Assembly (NCBI GenBank): GCA_028622995.1
Contig: JAJQJQ010000004.1
Coordinates: 8,246,001-8,310,000, forward strand
Reading direction: 5' to 3'
Source: Panagrolaimus kolymaensis
Lineage: Eukaryota > Nematoda > Chromadorea > Rhabditida > Panagrolaimidae
DNA: 64,000 nucleotides
In this document: positions 38,956 to 50,659 of the stretch, one piece after another
Layout of the letters: each line of letters begins with the position of its first letter
How positions within the stretch are numbered: position 1 is the stretch's first letter
The notes under the pieces: generated by a model
The model's database searches: none
What the model saw: only the letters and a program-made list of their open reading frames with translations
What the model was told of the DNA's origin: nothing
Translations under genes and position numbers: made by a program

Positions 38956-41929
38956 AAATACTTACTTAGCACACAAGCTTATTAATTAAAAAATCTCGCC
39001 CTTACTAAATCGATTTAAATAAAATTCTTTATTTTCTGAACATTTATCTCATTTTTATGGCAGACAAAAAATTGTGAAGTTGGTTGAATAAAATAATTAC
39101 TTAGCACACAAGCTTATTAATTTAAAAATCTCGCCCTTACTAAATCGATTTAAATAAAATTCTTTTTTTTTCTGAACCTTTATCTCATTTTTATGGCAGA
39201 CAAAAAATTGTGAAGTTGGTTGAATACAATAATTACTTAGCAAACAAGCTTACTAATTTAAAAATCTCTCCCTTACTAAATCGATTTAAATAAAATTCTT
39301 TTTTTTTTCTGAACCTTTATCTCATTTTTATGGCAGACAAAATTTTCTAATTTTTGTTGAATAAAACAATAACTCTGAACAGAGGCTTACTAATTTAAAA
39401 ATCTCGCCATTACTAAATCGATTTAAATAAAATTCTTTTTTTTTTCTGAACCTTTATCTCATTTTTATGGCAGACAAAAAATTGTGAAGTTGGTTGAATA
39501 AAATAATTACTTAGCACACAAGCTTATTAATTTAAAAATCTCGCCCTTACTAAATCGATTTAAATAAAATTCTTTTTTTTTCTGAACCTTTATCTCATTT
39601 TTATGGCAGACAAAAAATTGTGAAGTTGGTTGAATACAATAATTACTTAGCACACAAGCTTACTAATTTAAAAATCTCGCCATTACTAAATCGATTTAAA
39701 TAAAATTCTTTTTTTTTTCTGAACCTTTATCTCATTTTTATGGCAGACAAAAAATTGTGAAGTTGGTTGAATACAATAATTACTTAGCACACAAGCTTAC
39801 TAATTTAAAAATCTCGCCCTTACTAAATCGATTTAAATAAAATTCTTTTTTTTTCTGAACCTTTATCTCATTTTTATGGCAGACAAAATTTTCTAATTTT
39901 TGTTGAATAAAACAATAACTCTGAACTGAGGCTTACTAATTTAAAAATCTCGCCCTTACTAAATCGATTTAAATAAAATTCTTTATTTTCTGAACATTTA
40001 TCTCATTTTTATGGCAGACAAAAAATTGTGAAGTTGGTTGAATAAAATACTTACTTAGCACACAAGCTTATTAATTAAAAAATCTCGCCCTTACTAAATC
40101 GATTTAAATAAAATTCTTTATTTTCTGAACATTTATCTCATTTTTATGGCAGACAAAATTTTCTAATTTTTGTTGAATAAAACAATAACTCTGAACTGAG
40201 GCTTACTAATTTAAAAATCTCGCCCTTACTAAATCGATTTAAATAAAATTCTTTATTTTCTGAACATTTATCTCATTTTTATGGCAGACAAAAAATTGTG
40301 AAGTTGGTTGAATAAAATACTTACTTAGCACACAAGCTTATTAATTAAAAAATCTCGCCCTTACTAAATCGATTTAAATAAAATTCTTTATTTTCTGAAC
40401 ATTTATCTCATTTTTATGGCAGACAAAAAATTGTGAAGTTGGTTGAATAAAATAATTACTTAGCACACAAGCTTATTAATTTAAAAATCTCGCCCTTACT
40501 AAATCGATTTAAATAAAATTCTTTTTTTTTCTGAACCTTTATCTCATTTTTATGGCAGACAAAAAATTGTGAAGTTGGTTGAATACAATAATTACTTAGC
40601 AAACAAGCTTACTAATTTAAAAATCTCGCCATTACTAAATCGATTTAAATAAAATTCTTTTTTTTTTCTGAACCTTTATCTTATTTTTATGGCAGACAAA
40701 ATTTTCTAATTTTTGTTGAATAAAACAATAACTCTGAACAGAGGCTTACTAATTTAAAAATCTCGCCCTTACTAAATCGATTTAAATAAAATTCTTTTTT
40801 TTTTCTGAACCTTTATCTCATTTTTATGGCAGACAAAAAATTGTGAAGTTGGTTGAATAAAATAATTACTTAGCACACAAGCTTATTAATTTAAAAATCT
40901 CGCCCTTACTAAATCGATTTAAATAAAATTCTTTTTTTTTCTGAACCTTTATCTCATTTTTATGGCAGACAAAAAATTGTGAAGTTGGTTGAATACAATA
41001 ATTACTTAGCACACAAGCTTACTAATTTAAAAATCTCGCCATTACTAAATCGATTTAAATAAAATTCTTTTTTTTTTCTGAACCTTTATCCCTTTTTTAT
41101 GGCAGACAAAAAATTGTGAAGTTGGTTGAATAAAATAATTACTTAGCAAACAAGCTTACTAATTTAAAAATCTCGCCCTTACTAAATCGATTTAAATAAA
41201 ATTCTTTTTTTTTCTGAACCTTTATCTCATTTTTATGGCAGACAAAAAATTGTGAAGTTGGTTGAATACAATAATTACTTAGCAAACAAGCTTACTAATT
41301 TAAAAATCTCGCCCTTACTAAATCGATTTAAATAAAATTCTTTTTTTTTTCTGAACCTTTATCTCATTTTTATGGCAGACAAAATTTTCTAATTTTTGTT
41401 GAATAAAACAATAACTCTGAACAGAGGCTTACTAATTTAAAAATCTCGCCCTTACTAAATCGATTTAAATAAAATTCTTTTTTTTTCTGAACCTTTATCT
41501 CATTTTTATGCCAGACAAAAAATTGTGAAGTTGGTTGAATAAAATAATTACTTAGCACACAAGCTTATTAATTTAAAAATCTCGCCCTTACTAAATCGAT
41601 TTAAATAAAATTCTTTTTTTTTCTGAACCTTTATCTCATTTTTATGGCAGACAAAAAATTGTGAAGTTGGTTGAATACAATAATTACTTAGCAAACAAGC
41701 TTACTAATTTAAAAATCTCTCCCTTACTAAATCGATTTAAATAAAATTCTTTTTTTTTTCTGAACCTTTATCTCATTTTTATGGCAGACAAAAAATTGTG
41801 AAGTTGGTTGAATAAAATAATTACTTAGCACACAAGCTTATTAATTTAAAAATCTCGCCCTTACTAAATCGATTTAAATAAAATTTTTTTTTTTTCTGAA
41901 CCTTTATCTCATTTTTATGCCAGACAAAA

Positions 41930-44260
41930 AATTGTGAAGTTGGTTGAATAAAATAATTACTTAGCACACAAGCTTATTAATTTAAAAATCTCGCCCTTAC
42001 TAAATCGATTTAAATAAAATTCTTTTTTTTTCTGAACCTTTATCTCATTTTTATGGCAGACAAAAAATTGTGAAGTTGGTTGAATAAAATAATTACTTAG
42101 CAAACAAGCTTACTAATTTAAAAATCTCGCCCTTACTAAATCGATTTAAATAAAATTCTTTTTTTTTCTGAACCTTTATCTCATTTTTATGGCAGACAAA
42201 AAATTGTGAAGTTGGTTGAATACAATAATTACTTAGCAAACAAGCTTACTAATTTAAAAATCTCGCCCTTACTAAATCGATTTAAATAAAATTCTTTTTT
42301 TTTTCTGAACCTTTATCTCATTTTTATGGCAGACAAAATTTTCTAATTTTTGTTGAATAAAACAATAACTCTGAACAGAGGCTTACTAATTTAAAAATCT
42401 CGCCCTTACTAAATCGATTTAAATAAAATTCTTTTTTTTTCTGAACCTTTATCTCATTTTTATGCCAGACAAAAAATTGTGAAGTTGGTTGAATAAAATA
42501 ATTACTTAGCACACAAGCTTATTAATTTAAAAATCTCGCCCTTACTAAATCGATTTAAATAAAATTCTTTTTTTTTCTGAACCTTTATCTCATTTTTATG
42601 GCAGACAAAAAATTGTGAAGTTGGTTGAATAAAATAATTACTTAGCACACAAGCTTATTAATTTAAAAATCTCTCCCTTACTAAATCGATTTAAATAAAA
42701 TTCTTTTTTTTTTCTGAACCTTTATCTCATTTTTATGGCAGACAAAAAATTGTGAAGTTGGTTGAATAAAATAATTACTTAGCACACAAGCTTATTAATT
42801 TAAAAATCTCGCCCTTACTAAATCGATTTAAATAAAATTCTTTTTTTTTTCTGAACCTTTATCTCATTTTTATGGCAGACAAAAAATTGTGAAGTTGGTT
42901 GAATACAATAATTACTTAGCAAACAAGCTTACTAATTTAAAAATCTCTCCCTTACTAAATCGATTTAAATAAAATTCTTTTTTTTTTCTGAACCTTTATC
43001 TCATTTTTATGGCAGACAAAAAATTGTGAAGTTGGTTGAATAAAATAATTACTTAGCACACAAGCTTATTAATTTAAAAATCTCGCCCTTACTAAATCGA
43101 TTTAAATAAAATTCTTTTTTTTTCTGAACCTTTATCTCATTTTTATGGCAGACAAAAAATTGTGAAGTTGGTTGAATAAAATAATTACTTAGCAAACAAG
43201 CTTACTAATTTAAAAATCTCGCCCTTACTAAATCGATTTAAATAAAATTCTTTTTTTTTCTGAACCTTTATCTCATTTTTATGGCAGACAAAAAATTGTG
43301 AAGTTGGTTGAATACAATAATTACTTAGCAAACAAGCTTACTAATTTAAAAATCTCGCCCTTACTAAATCGATTTAAATAAAATTCTTTTTTTTTTCTGA
43401 ACCTTTATCTCATTTTTATGGCAGACAAAATTTTCTAATTTTTGTTGAATAAAACAATAACTCTGAACAGAGGCTTACTAATTTAAAAATCTCGCCCTTA
43501 CTAAATCGATTTAAATAAAATTCTTTTTTTTTCTGAACCTTTATCTCATTTTTATGCCAGACAAAAAATTGTGAAGTTGGTTGAATAAAATAATTACTTA
43601 GCACACAAGCTTATTAATTTAAAAATCTCGCCCTTACTAAATCGATTTAAATAAAATTCTTTTTTTTTCTGAACCTTTATCTCATTTTTATGGCAGACAA
43701 AAAATTGTGAAGTTGGTTGAATAAAATAATTACTTAGCACACAAGCTTATTAATTTAAAAATCTCTCCCTTACTAAATCGATTTAAATAAAATTCTTTTT
43801 TTTTTCTGAACCTTTATCTCATTTTTATGGCAGACAAAAAATTGTGAAGTTGGTTGAATAAAATAATTACTTAGCACACAAGCTTATTAATTTAAAAATC
43901 TCGCCCTTACTAAATCGATTTAAATAAAATTCTTTTTTTTTTCTGAACCTTTATCTCATTTTTATGGCAGACAAAAAATTGTGAAGTTGGTTGAATACAA
44001 TAATTACTTAGCAAACAAGCTTACTAATTTAAAAATCTCTCCCTTACTAAATCGATTTAAATAAAATTCTTTTTTTTTTCTGAACCTTTATCTCATTTTT
44101 ATGGCAGACAAAAAATTGTGAAGTTGGTTGAATAAAATAATTACTTAGCACACAAGCTTATTAATTTAAAAATCTCGCCCTTACTAAATCGATTTAAATA
44201 AAATTCTTTTTTTTTCTGAACCTTTATCTCATTTTTATGGCAGACAAAAAATTGTGAAGT
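41930..44260 (+). repeat. Tandem duplication, period 1092 bp (8 monomers)
   Basis: Exact 1092-bp pairs include the caaaatttt B1-B2 units at 42324 and 43416, TCTCTCCC at 42671/43763 and at 42945/44037, and ATGCCAGAC units at about 42465/43557. The period exceeds 1088 because four units carry T10. The match ends near 43170/44262, where GAATAAAATAATT meets GAATACAATAATT. A related shorter match (954 bp spacing) joins about 41100-41640 with 42060-42600. Confidence 0.84.
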
Positions 44261-46430
44261 TGGTTGAATACAATAATTACTTAGCACACAAGCTTACTAA
44301 TTTAAAAATCTCGCCATTACTAAATCGATTTAAATAAAATTCTTTTTTTTTTCTGAACCTTTATCCCTTTTTTATGGCAGACAAAAAATTGTGAAGTTGG
44401 TTGAATAAAATAATTACTTAGCAAACAAGCTTACTAATTTAAAAATCTCGCCCTTACTAAATCGATTTAAATAAAATTCTTTTTTTTTCTGAACCTTTAT
44501 CTCATTTTTATGGCAGACAAAAAATTGTGAAGTTGGTTGAATACAATAATTACTTAGCAAACAAGCTTACTAATTTAAAAATCTCGCCCTTACTAAATCG
44601 ATTTAAATAAAATTCTTTTTTTTTCTGAACCTTTATCTCATTTTTATGCCAGACAAAAAATTGTGAAGTTGGTTGAATAAAATAATTACTTAGCACACAA
44701 GCTTATTAATTTAAAAATCTCGCCCTTACTAAATCGATTTAAATAAAATTCTTTTTTTTTCTGAACCTTTATCTCATTTTTATGGCAGACAAAAAATTGT
44801 GAAGTTGGTTGAATAAAATAATTACTTAGCAAACAAGCTTACTAATTTAAAAATCTCTCCCTTACTAAATCGATTTAAATAAAATTCTTTTTTTTTTCTG
44901 AACCTTTATCTCATTTTTATGCCAGACAAAAAATTGTGAAGTTGGTTGAATAAAATAATTACTTAGCACACAAGCTTATTAATTTAAAAATCTCGCCCTT
45001 ACTAAATCGATTTAAATAAAATTCTTTTTTTTTTCTGAACCTTTATCTCATTTTTATGCCAGACAAAAAATTGTGAAGTTGGTTGAATAAAATAATTACT
45101 TAGCACACAAGCTTATTAATTTAAAAATCTCGCCCTTACTAAATCGATTTAAATAAAATTCTTTTTTTTTCTGAACCTTTATCTCATTTTTATGGCAGAC
45201 AAAAAATTGTGAAGTTGGTTGAATAAAATAATTACTTAGCACACAAGCTTATTAATTTAAAAATCTCTCCCTTACTAAATCGATTTAAATAAAATTCTTT
45301 TTTTTTTCTGAACCTTTATCTCATTTTTATGCCAGACAAAAAATTGTGAAGTTGGTTGAATAAAATAATTACTTAGCAAACAAGCTTACTAATTTAAAAA
45401 TCTCTCCCTTACTAAATCGATTTAAATAAAATTCTTTTTTTTTTCTGAACCTTTATCTCATTTTTATGCCAGACAAAAAATTGTGAAGTTGGTTGAATAA
45501 AATAATTACTTAGCAAACAAGCTTACTAATTTAAAAATCTCGCCCTTACTAAATCGATTTAAATAAAATTCTTTTTTTTTCTGAACCTTTATCTCATTTT
45601 TATGCCAGACAAAAAATTGTGAAGTTGGTTGAATAAAATAATTACTTAGCACACAAGCTTATTAATTTAAAAATCTCGCCCTTACTAAATCGATTTAAAT
45701 AAAATTCTTTTTTTTTTCTGAACCTTTATCTCATTTTTATGCCAGACAAAAAATTGTGAAGTTGGTTGAATAAAATAATTACTTAGCACACAAGCTTATT
45801 AATTTAAAAATCTCGCCCTTACTAAATCGATTTAAATAAAATTCTTTTTTTTTCTGAACCTTTATCTCATTTTTATGGCAGACAAAAAATTGTGAAGTTG
45901 GTTGAATAAAATAATTACTTAGCAAACAAGCTTACTAATTTAAAAATCTCTCCCTTACTAAATCGATTTAAATAAAATTCTTTTTTTTTTCTGAACCTTT
46001 ATCTCATTTTTATGGCAGACAAAAAATTGTGAAGTTGGTTGAATAAAATAATTACTTAGCACACAAGCTTATTAATTTAAAAATCTCGCCCTTACTAAAT
46101 CGATTTAAATAAAATTCTTTTTTTTTCTGAACCTTTATCTCATTTTTATGGCAGACAAAAAATTGTGAAGTTGGTTGAATACAATAATTACTTAGCAAAC
46201 AAGCTTACTAATTTAAAAATCTCTCCCTTACTAAATCGATTTAAATAAAATTCTTTTTTTTTTCTGAACCTTTATCTCATTTTTATGCCAGACAAAAAAA
46301 TGGTGAAGTTGGTTGAATAAAATAATTACTTAGCACACAAGCTTATTAATTTAAAAATCTCGCCCTTACTAAATCGATTTAAATAAAATTCTTTTTTTTT
46401 CTGAACCTTTATCTCATTTTTATGCCAGAC
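43620..46430 (+). repeat. Run of about 20 pure A1-A2 monomers with no B cassette
   Basis: Between the B1-B2 unit at 43416 and the A1-B2 unit at 46420 every unit I read has A1 (aaaaattgtgaagttgg) and A2 (taattacttagc), so each keeps AAGCTT. This is the longest B-free stretch noticed. Variation is limited to T9/T10, CGCCC/CTCCC, GGCAG/GCCAG, GAATAAAATAA/GAATACAATAA and AGCACAC/AGCAAAC. A private change near 46291 gives GACAAAAAAATGGTG. Confidence 0.83.
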
Positions 46431-46479
46431 AAAAAATTGTGAAGTTGGTTGAATAAAACAATAACTCTGAACAGAGGCT

Positions 46480-49400
46480 TACTAAATTAAAAATCTCGCC
46501 CTTACTAAATCGATTTAAATAAAATTCTTTTTTTTTCTGAACCTTTATCTCATTTTTATGGCAGACAAAAAATTGTGAAGTTGGTTGAATACAATAATTA
46601 CTTAGCAAACAAGCTTACTAATTTAAAAATCTCTCCCTTACTAAATCGATTTAAATAAAATTCTTTTTTTTTTCTGAACCTTTATCTCATTTTTATGGCA
46701 GACAAAAAATTGTGAAGTTGGTTGAATAAAATAATTACTTAGCACACAAGCTTATTAATTTAAAAATCTCGCCCTTACTAAATCGATTTAAATAAAATTC
46801 TTTTTTTTTCTGAACCTTTATCTCATTTTTATGCCAGACAAAAAATTGTGAAGTTGGTTGAATAAAATAATTACTTAGCACACAAGCTTATTAATTTAAA
46901 AATCTCTCCCTTACTAAATCGATTTAAATAAAATTCTTTTTTTTTTCTGAACCTTTATCTCATTTTTATGGCAGACAAAAAATTGTGAAGTTGGTTGAAT
47001 AAAATAATTACTTAGCACACAAGCTTATTAATTTAAAAATCTCTCCCTTACTAAATCGATTTAAATAAAATTCTTTTTTTTTCTGAACCTTTATCTCATT
47101 TTTATGGCAGACAAAAAATTGTGAAGTTGGTTGAATACAATAATTACTTAGCAAACAAGCTTACTAATTTAAAAATCTCTCCCTTACTAAATCGATTTAA
47201 ATAAAATTCTTTTTTTTTTCTGAACCTTTATCTCATTTTTATGGCAGACAAAAAATTGTGAAGTTGGTTGAATAAAATAATTACTTAGCAAACAAGCTTA
47301 CTAATTTAAAAATCTCGCCCTTACTAAATCGATTTAAATAAAATTCTTTTTTTTTCTGAACCTTTATCTCATTTTTATGGCAGACAAAAAATTGTGAAGT
47401 TGGTTGAATACAATAATTACTTAGCAAACAAGCTTACTAATTTAAAAATCTCGCCCTTACTAAATCGATTTAAATAAAATTCTTTTTTTTTCTGAACCTT
47501 TATCTCATTTTTATGCCAGACAAAAAATTGTGAAGTTGGTTGAATAAAATAATTACTTAGCACACAAGCTTATTAATTTAAAAATCTCGCCCTTACTAAA
47601 TCGATTTAAATAAAATTCTTTTTTTTTCTGAACCTTTATCTCATTTTTATGCCAGACAAAAAATTGTGAAGTTGGTTGAATAAAATAATTACTTAGCACA
47701 CAAGCTTATTAATTTAAAAATCTCGCCCTTACTAAATCGATTTAAATAAAATTCTTTTTTTTTCTGAACCTTTTTCTCATTTTTATGCCAGACAAAAAAT
47801 TGTGAAGTTGGTTGAATACAATAATTACTTAGCAAACAAGCTTACTAATTTAAAAATCTCGCCCTTACTAAATCGATTTAAATAAAATTCTTTTTTTTTT
47901 CTGAACCTTTATCTCATTTTTATGGCAGACAAAATTTTCTAATTTTTGTTGAATAAAACAATAACTCTGAACAGAGGCTTACTAAATTAAAAATCTCGCC
48001 CTTACTAAATCGATTTAAATAAAATTCTTTTTTTTTCTGAACCTTTATCTCATTTTTATGGCAGACAAAAAATTGTGAAGTTGGTTGAATACAATAATTA
48101 CTTAGCAAACAAGCTTACTAATTTAAAAATCTCTCCCTTACTAAATCGATTTAAATAAAATTCTTTTTTTTTTCTGAACCTTTATCTCATTTTTATGGCA
48201 GACAAAAAATTGTGAAGTTGGTTGAATAAAATAATTACTTAGCACACAAGCTTATTAATTTAAAAATCTCGCCCTTACTAAATCGATTTAAATAAAATTC
48301 TTTTTTTTTTCTGAACCTTTATCTCATTTTTATGGCAGACAAAAAATTGTGAAGTTGGTTGAATACAATAATTACTTAGCAAACAAGCTTACTAATTTAA
48401 AAATCTCTCCCTTACTAAATCGATTTAAATAAAATTCTTTTTTTTTTCTGAACCTTTATCTCATTTTTATGGCAGACAAAAAATTGTGAAGTTGGTTGAA
48501 TAAAATAATTACTTAGCACACAAGCTTATTAATTTAAAAATCTCGCCCTTACTAAATCGATTTAAATAAAATTCTTTTTTTTTCTGAACCTTTATCTCAT
48601 TTTTATGGCAGACAAAAAATTGTGAAGTTGGTTGAATAAAACATTAACTCTGCATAGAGGCTTACGAATTTAAAAATCTCGCCCTTACTAAATGGATTTA
48701 AATAAAATTCTTTATTTTCTGAACCTTTATCTCATTTTTATGGCAGATAAAAAATTGTGAAGTTGGTTGAATAAAATAATTACTTAGCACACAAGCTTAT
48801 TAATTTAAAAATCTCGCCCTTACTAAATCGATTTAAATAAAATTCTTTTTTTTTTCTGAACCTTTATCTCATTTTTATGGCAGACAAAAAATTGTGAAGT
48901 TGGTTGAATAAAATAATTACTTAGCACACAAGCTTATTAATTTAAAAATCTCCCCCTTACTAAATCGATTTAAATAAAATTCTTTTTTTTCTGAACCTTT
49001 ATCTCATTTTTATGGCAGACAAAAAATTGTGAAGTTGGTTGAATAAAATAATTACTTAGCACACAAGCTTATTAATTTAAAAATCTCGCCCTTACTAAAT
49101 CGATTTAAATAAAATTCTTTTTTTTTTCTGAACCTTTATCTCATTTTTATGGCAGACAAAAAATTGTGAAGTTGGTTGAATACAATAATTACTTAGCAAA
49201 CAAGCTTACTAATTTAAAAATCTCTCCCTTACTAAATCGATTTAAATAAAATTCTTTTTTTTTTCTGAACCTTTATCTCATTTTTATGGCAGACAAAATT
49301 TTCTAATTTTTGTTGAATAAAACATTAACTCTGCATAGAGGCTTACGAATTTAAAAATCTCGCCCTTACTAAATGGATTTAAATAAAATTCTTTATTTTC

Positions 49401-50470
49401 TGAACCTTTATCTCATTTTTATGGCAGATTAAATTTTCTAATTTTTGTTGAATAAAACAATAACTCTGAACAGAGGCTTACTAAATTAAAAATCTCGCCC
49501 TTACTAAATCGATTTAAATAAAATTCTTTTTTTTTCTGAACCTTTATCTCATTTTTATGGCAGACAAAAAATTGTGAAGTTGGTTGAATACAATAATTAC
49601 TTAGCAAACAAGCTTACTAATTTAAAAATCTCTCCCTTACTAAATCGATTTAAATAAAATTCTTTTTTTTTTCTGAACCTTTATCTCATTTTTATGGCAG
49701 ACAAAAAATTGTGAAGTTGGTTGAATAAAATAATTACTTAGCACACAAGCTTATTAATTTAAAAATCTCGCCCTTACTAAATCGATTTAAATAAAATTCT
49801 TTTTTTTTTCTGAACCTTTATCTCATTTTTATGGCAGACAAAAAATTGTGAAGTTGGTTGAATACAATAATTACTTAGCAAACAAGCTTACTAATTTAAA
49901 AATCTCTCCCTTACTAAATCGATTTAAATAAAATTCTTTTTTTTTTCTGAACCTTTATCTCATTTTTATGGCAGACAAAAAATTGTGAAGTTGGTTGAAT
50001 AAAATAATTACTTAGCACACAAGCTTATTAATTTAAAAATCTCGCCCTTACTAAATCGATTTAAATAAAATTCTTTTTTTTTCTGAACCTTTATCTCATT
50101 TTTATGCCAGACAAAAAATTGTGAAGTTGGTTGAATAAAATAATTACTTAGCACACAAGCTTATTAATTTAAAAATCTCGCCCTTACAAAATCGATTTAA
50201 ATAAAATTCTTTTTTTTTCTGAACCTTTATCTCATTTTTATGGCAGACAAAAAATTGTGAAGTTGGTTGAATAAAACATTAACTCTGCATAGAGGCTTAC
50301 GAATTTAAAAATCTCGCCCTTACTAAATGGATTTAAATAAAATTCTTTATTTTCTGAACCTTTATCTCATTTTTATGGCAGATTAAATTTTCTAATTTTT
50401 GTTGAATAAAACAATAACTCTGAACAGAGGCTTACTAAATTAAAAATCTCGCCCTTACTAAATCGATTTA
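46480..50470 (+). repeat. Loose higher-order series at about 1500 bp (11 monomers)
   Basis: A B2-bearing unit followed by a GAATACAATAATT unit and a TCTCTCCC T10 unit is found at 46420, 47920 and 49419, spaced 1500 and 1499 bp. From 46561 and 48061 the two copies run in step for about 240 bp before a T9/T10 difference. From about 48061 and 49560 they run in step longer. The B1 parts differ (A1 at 46420, caaaatttt at 47920, attaaatttt at 49419), so this is an older or partly overwritten periodicity. Confidence 0.65.
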
Positions 50471-50659
50471 AATAAAATTCTTTTTTTTTCTGAACAATTA
50501 TCTCATTTTTATGGCAGATAAAAAATTGTGAAGTTGGTTGAATAAAATAATTACTTAGCACACAAGCTTATTAATTTAAAAATCTCGCCCTTACTAAATC
50601 GATTTAAATAAAATTCTTTTTTTTTTCTGAACCTTTATCTCATTTTTATGGCAGACAAA

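Larger units (their letters stand above)
27131..39130 (+). repeat. Array domain 3: mixed T tracts, caaaatttt B1, B1-A2 recombinants
   Basis: Units mix T9, T8 and TTTATTTT. A2 is mostly ACTTAGC(A/C)AACAAGC and B2 is often CAATAACTCTGAAC(T/A)GAGG. B1 is caaaatttt, frequently with TAATATTTGTTG or preceded by GGCATAC. Other local marks are GAATCAAATAATTACTAAGC (about 28110, 28653, 31099), TAAAATTCTCGCC, AAAATTTTGTAATTTTTG (31.75-32.2 and 36.36-36.78 kb) and ATCTCACCC (32495, about 32766, about 33174, 37098). A HindIII site is lost near 35995, where AAGCAAACTAA replaces AAGCTTACTAA. Confidence 0.86.
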
